Below are positions 36,832-44,347 of a DNA stretch of 64,000 nt, piece by piece (position 1 is the stretch's first letter; every line of letters starts with the position of its first letter). The DNA is taken from NCBI RefSeq assembly GCF_000517085.1, contig NZ_KI912107.1, positions 5,205,980 through 5,269,979 on the forward strand, read 5' to 3'. This stretch comes from Saccharicrinis fermentans DSM 9555 = JCM 21142. Lineage in GTDB: Bacteria > Bacteroidota > Bacteroidia > Bacteroidales > Marinilabiliaceae. Both the position numbers and the translations under genes were made by a program. The notes beneath the pieces were generated by a model, which made no database searches, was not told the DNA's origin, and saw only the letters and a list, made by a program, of their open reading frames with translations.

Positions 36832-38403
36832 ATGACTATGGCGAATGCAATAAAGGTAAATATATTATGGGTAGATGATGAAATTGATTTATTGAAAGCG
36901 CATATACTTTATTTGCAAGAAAAGGGCTTTGTTGTGAAAACTGCTACCAATGGTCAGGATGCTTTGGTATTGGTAGAAGAAGCGTATTTCGATTTGATTT
37001 TTTTGGATGAGAATATGCCCGGGTTGAGTGGCTTGGAGGTGTTGAGTAAACTCAAGAATATGATGCCTGAGGTCCCCATTGTGATGATCACCAAGAGTGA
37101 GGAGGAGGATATCATGGATCAGGCTATAGGAAGCAAGATTTCGGATTATCTTATTAAACCGGTTCATCCAAAGCAAATTTTGCTGGCTATAAAAAAACAT
37201 GTGCATCAGCGCAGACTGGTAGCGGAGAAGACGACGAGTACTTATCAAACGGAGTTCGGAAAGATTGGATTGAAGATAAATGATTCTTATAGCTTTGATG
37301 ACTGGGTTGAGATATATAAACAATTGGTTTATTGGGAAATTGAACTGGAAGATACCAAAGGTGAGATGGATGAGGTGTTGAAAATGCAGAAGACTGAAGC
37401 CAATCATGCTTTTGTTAAGTTTATAAAACGCAACTATGTCAATTGGATCCAAGGGGACGATGATGAATTTCCACTAATGTCGCACCACTTTATGAAAAAA
37501 ATTACCTTACCCTTGCTGGATAAAGGAGAGAAAGTGGTGATGCTGGTGATCGATAATTTTAGATTTGATCAATGGTTAATGCTCAAACAGGAGGTGCTGA
37601 ATGGTTTTCGCTTGGAGGAAGAGGAAATCTATAGTAGTATTTTGCCTACTGCTACGCATTATGCTCGTAATAGCTTGTTTGCAGGACTAATGCCAGCACA
37701 AATAAAAAAAATGTATGGGCAGTATTGGATTGATGAGCATGAGGAGGGGAGTAAAAATCAGTTTGAAGAACAGTTGATAGGTACTTTCTTTGAGCGTTTT
37801 CGTAAACAGTATCGTTATTCGTATCTAAAGGTGAGTAATATTGATACAGGGAAGCAATTAATTGATAATTATGCCAATTTATTAAATGATGATTTGGCAG
37901 TGGTGGTGTTTAACTTTGTGGATATGCTATCACATGCACGTACAGAGAGTAAGATGATAAAGGAACTGGCCTATGATGAGTCGGCCTATCGTTCGCTCAG
38001 TCGATCGTGGTTTCTTCATTCGGTGATGAAAGAGCTACTGGATAAGTTGGAGCATGAAGATGTGAAGGTGATTATTACTACAGATCATGGCACTATTCGG
38101 GTGAAAAATCCCATTAAAGTAGTAGGAGACCGTACTACAACAACCAACTTGCGCTATAAACAAGGGAAAAATCTGAATTATAAAGCCAAGGAAGTATTTG
38201 AGCTTGTTAAACCAGAAGAAGTTCAATTACCCAAGGTAAATGTGTCAACAAGTTATATATTTGCAACCAATGAGGATTTTTTTGCTTATCCGAATAATTA
38301 TAACCATTATGTGAGTTACTATAAGGATACTTTCCAGCATGGGGGAGTGTCTATGGAAGAAATGTTGATTCCATATGTGGTATTGTCACCAAAGAATCAT
38401 TGA
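36832..38403 (+). CDS. porX: PorX-type response regulator with PglZ phosphatase domain
   Basis: A 523-aa protein. The start chosen is the ATG 4 nt after the PorW stop; an ATG 6 nt later is also possible, and an earlier frame overlaps porW. An N-terminal receiver has LFLDENMPG-like sequence (FLDENMPGLSG, D59). The C-terminal alkaline-phosphatase-like (PglZ) domain has MLVIDNFRFDQWLM, PTATHYARNSLFAG and ITTDHGTIRVKNP. PorX of Porphyromonas gingivalis works with PorY and SigP to control T9SS genes. Its placement next to porW supports this. Confidence 0.92.
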   Translation: MTMANAIKVNILWVDDEIDLLKAHILYLQEKGFVVKTATNGQDALVLVEEAYFDLIFLDENMPGLSGLEVLSKLKNMMPEVPIVMITKSEEEDIMDQAIGSKISDYLIKPVHPKQILLAIKKHVHQRRLVAEKTTSTYQTEFGKIGLKINDSYSFDDWVEIYKQLVYWEIELEDTKGEMDEVLKMQKTEANHAFVKFIKRNYVNWIQGDDDEFPLMSHHFMKKITLPLLDKGEKVVMLVIDNFRFDQWLMLKQEVLNGFRLEEEEIYSSILPTATHYARNSLFAGLMPAQIKKMYGQYWIDEHEEGSKNQFEEQLIGTFFERFRKQYRYSYLKVSNIDTGKQLIDNYANLLNDDLAVVVFNFVDMLSHARTESKMIKELAYDESAYRSLSRSWFLHSVMKELLDKLEHEDVKVIITTDHGTIRVKNPIKVVGDRTTTTNLRYKQGKNLNYKAKEVFELVKPEEVQLPKVNVSTSYIFATNEDFFAYPNNYNHYVSYYKDTFQHGGVSMEEMLIPYVVLSPKNH

Positions 38404-38447
38404 GTGATACTGGTCGCTCAAATAAAACAAATAGCAATTTTTAATTG

Positions 38448-38873
38448 ATGAGTAAATTTTTAATTTCTTCACTAGATAGGATAAATGTTGTTGCAGAGGC
38501 TTTTTTGCAAGCGTATGCAGAGCCGGCAGTTTTTTGCTTTTATGGCAGCATGGGAGCTGGCAAAACAACTTTTATTCAAGCATTGTGTAAGCAGTTACAA
38601 GTGGTTGATGTGGTTAATAGTCCTTCTTTTTCCATTGTTAACGAGTATAATACAGTGGGTGATGATGTCATCTATCATTTTGATTTTTATCGTTTAAAAG
38701 AGGAAGAGGAAGCTTTTGATTTAGGCTATGAGGATTATTTCTACTCATCGCATTATTGCTTTGTGGAATGGCCCGAGAAAATAGCATCCTTGCTTCCCGA
38801 AAATAGATACGATGTGACCATCAGCGTTCTGGATGATGGGTCAAGAGAAATCAAAGTGAGTGCTTCGCAGTGA
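38448..38873 (+). CDS. tsaE: tRNA threonylcarbamoyladenosine biosynthesis ATPase TsaE
   Basis: A 141-aa protein from the ATG at 38448; the codon before it, TTG, would add one residue. The Walker A GSMGAGKTTFIQALC is intact. NSPSFSIVNEY, HFDFYRLKEEEEAFDLGYEDYF and CFVEWPEKI are typical of the family. It drives t6A37 modification with TsaB and TsaD. It lies 44 nt after porX. Confidence 0.93.
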   Translation: MSKFLISSLDRINVVAEAFLQAYAEPAVFCFYGSMGAGKTTFIQALCKQLQVVDVVNSPSFSIVNEYNTVGDDVIYHFDFYRLKEEEEAFDLGYEDYFYSSHYCFVEWPEKIASLLPENRYDVTISVLDDGSREIKVSASQ

Positions 38874-38991
38874 ATTACTCTGAAATTTTATGCAAAATAT
38901 GAATAGCTTATTGGCCCTAAGCAAATGATGCGCATTGGGTATGCCTATTTTTTCTTTTATTTTTTCAAAAAACGATTTTTATTGTCATTAT

Positions 38992-39081
38992 ATGAAACGA
39001 GCCATGAGAGTGATCTCTCACACAGGTGAATGATTATCACGGCGAGTTCCATATGACTATTAAGAAACAAATTATAAACAT
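38992..39081 (+). promoter_or_regulatory. Recurrent leader, copy B, upstream of the AI-2E permease gene
   Basis: A 13-codon ORF MKRAMRVISHTGE ends at 39033. A second frame from a GTG at 39026 encodes VNDYHGEFHMTIKKQIINI and ends at 39085, its TGA overlapping the permease ATG as ATGA. Copies C (42485) and D (43262) align to this one throughout, and A (12390) in its two conserved blocks. No obvious -7 consensus is seen just upstream. Confidence 0.6.
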
Positions 39082-40119
39082 ATGAAAGACCTAAAAACTA
39101 CCAATACATTTTTATTGCTGATTGTTATTCCGCTTATGTTTTACCTGCTGAAGACACTCTCTTTTATCTTTGTGCCTTTGGTTTCTGCTATGTTTATTGC
39201 TCTGTTGCTATTGCCTTTGATGCGCTGGTTTGATAAAAAAAATGTGCCCAAATGGTTGAGCGTCTTTTTTGTTGTGTTACTACTGATCGCTGCATTTAAG
39301 TTTGCGGGTGAACTCATTAAATTGACCAGCAACGAAATTATGGCGGCTGATAACTTGTTTTTTGAAAAAGCAGAAACAAAATTGATCGACTTGGTTGTGA
39401 TGATTGAAAATTTCTTTGGCGTTAATCGTATTAAAGGAGATAATGTTTTGCTGCATTACTTTAAAGGTGGTAACGTGATGGATAGTATTGGATTTTCGCT
39501 TGACTTTATTAGTAATCTACTGTCGGGTACCTTGATGACCGCCTTTTTTGTGGTATTGTTGCTTTCGGGTTCTGTTAATTTTGAGAAATTACTGAATAGT
39601 ACCTTGATTAAAGTTCGTCATTCTTCCGTTAAAATATTCCGAAAGATTGAAAAGGATATTATTAAGTTCGTGATTGTTAAGTTTGCCATAAGTTTGCTAA
39701 CTGGTGTTGGTTTTGGTCTGGCTTGTCTGGCTTTTGATGTTAGTTTTCCCATATTTTGGGGACTCTTTGCCTTTGTGATTAATTTTGTTCAAATGATTGG
39801 TTCTGTTATTTCAGTGGTATTGCTCTCCTTATTCGCTTTTGTTGAAATAGAACCCATGAGTACCCTTCTGTTTTTTGTGCTTGCGATAACTGCAGTCCAG
39901 GTATTGATGGGAGGGGTGTTGGAACCTGTTTTTATGGGCAAAACCTTTTCTGTGAATGTAATTACTATATTGGTTATGTTGATGTTTTGGGGATATATCT
40001 GGGGTATCCCCGGCCTTATATTGTCTATTCCTATTACCGTTTTTATTAAAATAATCCTGGATCAGTATCCTAGGTATCGGGTCATTACTGAATTAATGTC
40101 GGGTGGAAAGTCCTCATGA
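39082..40119 (+). CDS. AI-2E-family (PerM/TqsA-like) membrane transporter
   Basis: A 345-aa protein with about eight membrane helices. The family pattern is two N-terminal helix pairs (LLLIVIPLMFYLLKTLSFIFVPL and WLSVFFVVLLLIAAFKF), then a soluble stretch at about 85-140. The C-terminal helices include ISLLTGVGFGLACLAFDVSFPIFWGLFAFVINFVQMIGSVISVVLLSLFAF and MFWGYIWGIPGLILSIPITVFIKIIL. Family members export small molecules or act as Na+/H+ antiporters. Substrate not predictable. Confidence 0.88.
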   Translation: MKDLKTTNTFLLLIVIPLMFYLLKTLSFIFVPLVSAMFIALLLLPLMRWFDKKNVPKWLSVFFVVLLLIAAFKFAGELIKLTSNEIMAADNLFFEKAETKLIDLVVMIENFFGVNRIKGDNVLLHYFKGGNVMDSIGFSLDFISNLLSGTLMTAFFVVLLLSGSVNFEKLLNSTLIKVRHSSVKIFRKIEKDIIKFVIVKFAISLLTGVGFGLACLAFDVSFPIFWGLFAFVINFVQMIGSVISVVLLSLFAFVEIEPMSTLLFFVLAITAVQVLMGGVLEPVFMGKTFSVNVITILVMLMFWGYIWGIPGLILSIPITVFIKIILDQYPRYRVITELMSGGKSS

Positions 40120-40189
40120 GGACCAGGGTAATGTTTGTTTTTGATGGACTGTGTTGAATTTTATGGATGAATGAGGATGTCAACCTTGC

Positions 40190-41005
40190 CTATTGGCTAA
40201 TGCTTGTTTTATTTATTGTGTCTTGTTTGAATTTTCGAATCAATAACCATAGGCATAGTAAAAAGATGATGGAGAAGCCTGTGATAATCATGATGGCATT
40301 GTATAATCCTCCGCTTGATTCAACAAAGGTATTTTCAAGTACTTCTTCCATGTTGGTGAATTGCATACTTAAAAAAGCCAGTAAGTTGTTGGTGAAGTGC
40401 ATAATAATGCACAGTGATAGATTTCTTGTTTTGTAATAAACCCATCCCATAAATAACCCGATGCCAAAAGCTGTGATGAATTGCCAGGGATTTAGATGAA
40501 CGATGCCGAAAATCAGACTGGAAATAAAAATCGATTTGTTAGGAGAGTATCTCTTTAATAATCCGTCCAGCATGACTCCTCTGAAGATGAGTTCTTCAAA
40601 AATGGGAGCCGCGATTACAAAGCTTGCAAAAGAAAAAAAGCCCTTCATTTCTCCAAGTTCGAGCACGATTAGTTTGAAAAAATCTGGCATCGGAACCAGA
40701 CTCGTCAGGGGGGATAGAATACCCAACTGTAAGCATAGAGTAGCTATAGAGACTAATATTATGCTTGTGGGATTACTTAAATTAATATTATAGTTCGACT
40801 GTGATATTGTTTTTTTTCTGATAAAGTGGGCAAAGGAAAATGTGGCACCCATGGTTGAAAGGTAATAAATGAAAAAAGTGATTTCTTTTCCAATAACTTT
40901 ATTTAGAGTCATTTGTAATGGGGATAGAAAAAGCATACAAATAATTGCTACACCCATAATACCCCAGCTTTGTGCAATGTTCGGATAGGTTTTATTCTGT
41001 TGCAT
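40190..41005 (-). CDS. CPBP-family intramembrane metalloprotease-like protein, second copy
   Basis: A 271-aa protein from the ATG at 41003-41005; the longer frame starting with TTG at 41215 adds 70 residues that overlap the trpS promoter region and are not family-like. CPBP motifs are FEELIFRGVMLDGLL, the His in GIVHLNPWQFITAFGIG and IMHFTNNLLAFL. It faces the AI-2E gene tail to tail, and a 14-bp palindrome GTCCTCATGAGGAC spans the 3' end of that gene. Only loosely similar to the copy at 22038. Confidence 0.83.
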   Translation of the reverse strand: MQQNKTYPNIAQSWGIMGVAIICMLFLSPLQMTLNKVIGKEITFFIYYLSTMGATFSFAHFIRKKTISQSNYNINLSNPTSIILVSIATLCLQLGILSPLTSLVPMPDFFKLIVLELGEMKGFFSFASFVIAAPIFEELIFRGVMLDGLLKRYSPNKSIFISSLIFGIVHLNPWQFITAFGIGLFMGWVYYKTRNLSLCIIMHFTNNLLAFLSMQFTNMEEVLENTFVESSGGLYNAIMIITGFSIIFLLCLWLLIRKFKQDTINKTSISQ

Positions 41006-41209
41006 TGGAATAAATTTGGTTTGTTGTGCTAAAGTAGTAAATATTATTGTTAAAAACAATTGGAGGCTCAGGGGCTTTGTGGTGTGGATCTTGTTTAGCT
41101 GAAATCCTATTTTGTATATAAATAATTTGATGGATCGCTCATGTTTTAAGAAAAAAATGCGAATTTTGTCGGTCAAATATTTATAAAGAACTAATAAAAG
41201 CCATATAAT

Positions 41210-42199
41210 ATGCAAACGGTAGTCAGCGGTATACGCCCAACAGGAAACTTACATTTAGGAAATTACTTTGGAGCAGTTAAGAATTTTTTGAGAATGCAGG
41301 AGGAGTATAATTGTTATTTTTTTATTGCGGATTACCATTCCTTAACAACTCATCCCACTCCCAGTGATTTACATGTGAACGTAAAGCAAGTATTGGCTGA
41401 GTATTTGGCTTGTGGCCTGGATCCTGAAAAAGCTACCATCTATATCCAAAGTGATGTACCCGCGATTGCAGAGATGAGTCTGTTGATGAGTATGAACGCT
41501 TATTTGGGAGAATTGGAACGTACCACATCGTTTAAGGATAAGGCGCGTAAACAACCTGAAAATGTTAATGCAGGTTTATTGACCTATCCGGTACTAATGG
41601 CCTGTGATATTTTAATTCACCATGCCGACAAGGTTCCCGTGGGCAAAGATCAGGAACAAAACTTGGAGATGACACGCAAATTTGCCGGCCGTTTTAATCA
41701 TCTGTATAAACAGGAATATTTTAAAATTCCACAGTCTTTTAATTATGGAGAAGCTTTGGTAAAGATTCCCGGACTGGATGGGAGTGGTAAAATGGGAAAA
41801 TCTGAAGGTAATGGAATTTATCTGGTGGATGATCCAAAAACTTTACAGAAGAAAGTAATGAAGGCTGTTACTGATAGTGGTCCAACGGAGCCCAATGCGC
41901 CACTTACTGAGCCTATTCAAAATTTGTTTACCTTAATGGAGGTTGTTTCTACTCCCGACACACTTCAGTTTTTTAAAGATAAGTATGCGAGTTGTGAAAT
42001 TCGTTATGGTGATCTGAAAAAACAATTGGCTGAGGATATCATCAAGTTTAATACACCCATTAGAGAAAAAATAGAAGACATTAAAAACAATGATGTTTAT
42101 CTAAATAAGGTTGTAACCATGGGGAGGGAGAAAGCACAAGCAAATGCTGAAAAAACGGTAAAAGAGATTCGTGAAATCATAGGTATTAAAAGATTTTAG
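41210..42199 (+). CDS. trpS: Tryptophan-tRNA ligase
   Basis: A 329-aa class I synthetase. The HIGH-type motif is GIRPTGNLHLGNYFGA and the KMSKS-type motif is KMGKSEGN (about 197). Residues KVPVGKDQEQNLEMTR and IYIQSDVPAIAEM are typical of TrpRS. Length is normal for bacteria. Stand-alone, with a strong terminator downstream. Confidence 0.96.
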   Translation: MQTVVSGIRPTGNLHLGNYFGAVKNFLRMQEEYNCYFFIADYHSLTTHPTPSDLHVNVKQVLAEYLACGLDPEKATIYIQSDVPAIAEMSLLMSMNAYLGELERTTSFKDKARKQPENVNAGLLTYPVLMACDILIHHADKVPVGKDQEQNLEMTRKFAGRFNHLYKQEYFKIPQSFNYGEALVKIPGLDGSGKMGKSEGNGIYLVDDPKTLQKKVMKAVTDSGPTEPNAPLTEPIQNLFTLMEVVSTPDTLQFFKDKYASCEIRYGDLKKQLAEDIIKFNTPIREKIEDIKNNDVYLNKVVTMGREKAQANAEKTVKEIREIIGIKRF

Positions 42200-42265
42200 T
42201 CTATTTAAAAATATAAGCAAAGCTGTCAAAAGGTAGTTTCATACCGTAGGTAGTAGCACAATAGA

Positions 42266-42299
42266 AAAAAGCCTGTTCCATTTTTGGAACAGGCTTTTT
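42266..42299 (+). terminator. Terminator of trpS
   Basis: AAAAAGCCTGTTCCA (42266-42280) and TGGAACAGGCTTTTT (42285-42299) pair perfectly over 15 bp with a 4-nt loop. It would also work on the minus strand. Confidence 0.9.
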
Positions 42300-42404
42300 G
42301 GGTTTTTGGGACAAGAGTAATTTTTTTATACGTTTTAATGCATTGATAAACAGCGATTAGTGTTGTTTGGGGAGAAATATTTTAAAAAAATATAGTAGTA
42401 TGTA

Positions 42405-42436
42405 TTGCATAGTACCAAGTAAAAACCATATATTTG
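42405..42436 (+). promoter_or_regulatory. Probable promoter of the 42568-45843 gene cluster
   Basis: TATATTTG at about 42429-42436 matches TAnnTTTG, with TTG about 21 nt upstream. Transcription from here would include all of leader copy C in a 5' UTR of about 125 nt. Confidence 0.5.
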
Positions 42437-42484
42437 CAATACCATATTCAAGGTATAGGCAGGTATTTTATAAATAGTCATATA

Positions 42485-42567
42485 AAACATGTCATGAGAA
42501 TTATTACACACAGGATGATTAATGTTGGCGAGTTTCATATGACCATTAAGAAACAAATTATAAACAT
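42485..42567 (+). promoter_or_regulatory. Recurrent leader, copy C, upstream of the 70-aa membrane protein gene
   Basis: Aligned to copies B and D, this copy lacks two bases in the first block, which fuses the two small ORFs. One continuous frame from an ATG at 42494 encodes MRIITHRMINVGEFHM followed by TIKKQIINI and ends at 42571, its TGA overlapping the main ATG (42568). The second block is nearly identical to B and D. Confidence 0.6.
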
Positions 42568-42780
42568 ATGAAAGCAATAGAAAAAAAAGTAGCGATTATT
42601 TTTACGGCAACCTTGTTATTGTCGTTGTTGGTGGTTCGGTTGTTACCTGAAGGAGATTGTTTTGATGGTTTTAGTGATTGGGAGATGAATACACATTCTA
42701 TTTCGATGGATGAATGTTTTGATATGGATGGAGTGTCTTTGGGCTTTACCATCGGCAGAGAAATTACAATGAACTTATAA
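42568..42780 (+). CDS. Small membrane protein of unknown function
   Basis: A 70-aa protein with one N-terminal helix (VAIIFTATLLLSLLVVRLL) and an acidic tail with two Cys (GDCFDGFSDWEMN, DECFDMDG). No family recognised. Its start codon overlaps a leader ORF. PadR follows 61 nt downstream, so both probably belong to the PspC cluster. Confidence 0.6.
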   Translation: MKAIEKKVAIIFTATLLLSLLVVRLLPEGDCFDGFSDWEMNTHSISMDECFDMDGVSLGFTIGREITMNL

Positions 42781-42841
42781 GAAGTTGGATCAAATGTTGA
42801 GTAGTTTTTAGCTTACTCAATACGATACAGGAGGACAAGAT

Positions 42842-43168
42842 ATGAAGGTGGAAAATACAAAAGCACAAATGAGAAAGGGAATACTGGAGTACTGTATACT
42901 CTCCATACTTTCTCGCAGTGATAAATATGCATCCGATATTATCAATGAGCTGAAAGAGGCTAAGATGATAGTAGTGGAAGGTACATTATATCCGTTGTTG
43001 ACCCGGCTGAAAAATGCAGAACTGTTGACCTATCGTTGGGAAGAATCAACGCAAGGTCCACCACGAAAGTATTATGAGTTGACCGATAAAGGAAGTGATT
43101 TTTTAGGTGAATTGGATCAGTCGTGGAAAGAACTGGTGGATGCAGTACGGGTGATTAATAATAATTAG
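42842..43168 (+). CDS. PadR-family transcriptional regulator
   Basis: A 108-aa winged-helix protein. QMRKGILEYCILSILSRSDKYASDIINELKEAKMIVVEGTLYPLLTRLKNAELLTYRWEES is the PadR DNA-binding domain, followed by PRKYYELTDKGSDFL and a short dimerisation helix. The start is preceded by CAGGAGGACAAGAT. It probably autoregulates the cluster with the two PspC genes downstream, an arrangement recurrent in Bacteroidetes. Confidence 0.92.
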   Translation: MKVENTKAQMRKGILEYCILSILSRSDKYASDIINELKEAKMIVVEGTLYPLLTRLKNAELLTYRWEESTQGPPRKYYELTDKGSDFLGELDQSWKELVDAVRVINNN

Positions 43169-43261
43169 ATAACCTGGAATGGGAATAACAGGCAACTGCC
43201 TAGCTGATAAACCGCATGTTGTTTGTTTGGGTGATCGGTGTTTCTGCAATATGAGAATCGT

Positions 43262-43352
43262 ATGAAACGAGACATGGGAGTTATTTCGCACACAGGAGGA
43301 TGATTTATTCTGGTGAGTTCCATTTGACCATTAAGAAACAAATTATAAACAT
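43262..43352 (+). promoter_or_regulatory. Recurrent leader, copy D, upstream of the first PspC gene
   Basis: A 13-codon ORF MKRDMGVISHTGG ends at 43303. A second frame from an ATG at 43300 encodes MIYSGEFHLTIKKQIINI and ends at 43356, its TGA overlapping the PspC ATG (43353). It is over 80% identical to copy B by eye in the shared blocks. It lies between PadR and pspC in an apparent operon, so it may act as an internal promoter, processing site or translational switch. Confidence 0.6.
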
Positions 43353-44081
43353 ATGAAAAAAACAGTAAATATAAATTTAAGCGGGAGGGTTTTCTATATA
43401 GATGATGATGCTTTTGCTCGTTTAAGAGCATATCTGGATAGTCTTGAGCGTTATTTCAAAAAGCAAGAAGAGGGGCAGGAGATTATCAATGATATTGAAA
43501 GTCGTATCGCAGAACTTCTGGGAGATAGAATTTCTGGCAAGACAGGAGTTGTAACCATTGAAATGGTGGAAGAGGTGATAGCAATGATGGGGCAGCCTGA
43601 GGATTTTGAGGATGAAGGAGCTGCGTCTGAAACTTCTCATCAGCAGTATGAAAAATATTCATATGGACGCGCGAGCAAGCGCTTGTTTCGTGATGTCGAC
43701 GGAAGGGTGTTGGGAGGTGTTTGTGGTGGAATCGCCGCCTACTTAAATATGGATCCTGTTATTGTTCGTATTGTTTTTGCCTTGTTTATATTTTTTGGAC
43801 TCGGAATTACAATTCCCATATATATTATTCTTTGGATAGTGGTTCCTGCTGCGTTAACAACGGCTCAACGTCTTGAGATGCGGGGTGAGAATGTGACTAT
43901 AAGTAATATTGAGAAGGCAATCCGTAATGAATTTGAGGATGTAAAACAACGATTTAGTAAGGTGCGTGATTCTAAGGTTTATAAAAAAGGGGAGAGTTGG
44001 TGGAATAAGTTTTCGAAAGGTGACAAAACGGTTTTGATGATTGTGGTGCTGGTGGTTTCTATGTTTTTTTTTGCCAAATGA
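43353..44081 (+). CDS. PspC-domain envelope stress protein, first copy
   Basis: A 242-aa protein. An N-terminal soluble domain of about 100 residues (VNINLSGRVFYIDDDAFARLRAYLDSLERYF...) precedes the PspC domain (RDVDGRVLGGVCGGIAAYLNMDPVIVRIVFALFIFFGLG), with membrane helices at about 145-170 and 222-240. PspC is the membrane partner in phage-shock-type envelope stress responses. It overlaps the next gene by 4 nt. Confidence 0.88.
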   Translation: MKKTVNINLSGRVFYIDDDAFARLRAYLDSLERYFKKQEEGQEIINDIESRIAELLGDRISGKTGVVTIEMVEEVIAMMGQPEDFEDEGAASETSHQQYEKYSYGRASKRLFRDVDGRVLGGVCGGIAAYLNMDPVIVRIVFALFIFFGLGITIPIYIILWIVVPAALTTAQRLEMRGENVTISNIEKAIRNEFEDVKQRFSKVRDSKVYKKGESWWNKFSKGDKTVLMIVVLVVSMFFFAK

Positions 44082-44314
44082 TACCTATGGAAGTATTTCA
44101 GCCTACAATGATACAGCATGTGAACTTTCAATTGGGGCATATTGCTTTTCTGCAATTACCTGCCATGTTTGTGATGGTGTTGGTACTGTTGGTCATTGGT
44201 TTTGTGTTTAAATCGCTATTCAAATTTATTATTTACCTGATTGCTTTTGTATTTCTGGTTGTTGTAGGACTTAAGGTGATTGGCTTTTTATGGAGTATTT
44301 TATTTATGTATTGA
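44078..44314 (+). CDS. Small two-helix membrane protein
   Basis: A 78-aa protein starting inside the PspC stop (ATGA overlap), or from the ATG two codons later. Two hydrophobic helices are seen (AMFVMVLVLLVIGFVF and FIIYLIAFVFLVVVGLKVIGFLW). It sits between the two PspC genes and is very probably translated together with them. Family not recognised. Confidence 0.65.
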   Translation: MIPMEVFQPTMIQHVNFQLGHIAFLQLPAMFVMVLVLLVIGFVFKSLFKFIIYLIAFVFLVVVGLKVIGFLWSILFMY

Positions 44315-44347
44315 CGGCGCCTTTGCTAATTGTTTAAAACATTAAAA

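Larger units (their letters stand above)
42200..42567. other. Terminator, promoter and leader region between trpS and the small membrane protein gene
   Basis: This gap contains the trpS terminator (42266-42299), a probable promoter (-7 box at 42429-42436) and leader copy C. No further ORF is credible. Confidence 0.6.

Noticed and set aside
40109-40122. Palindrome GTCCTCATGAGGAC at the end of the AI-2E gene
   Set aside because: It could be a weak bidirectional terminator, but lacks a T-run, and the stem is short; not listed as a feature.
41006-41215. Longer N-terminus of the second CPBP protein
   Set aside because: It needs a TTG start and overlaps the trpS upstream region; the ATG at 41005 gives a normal family length.
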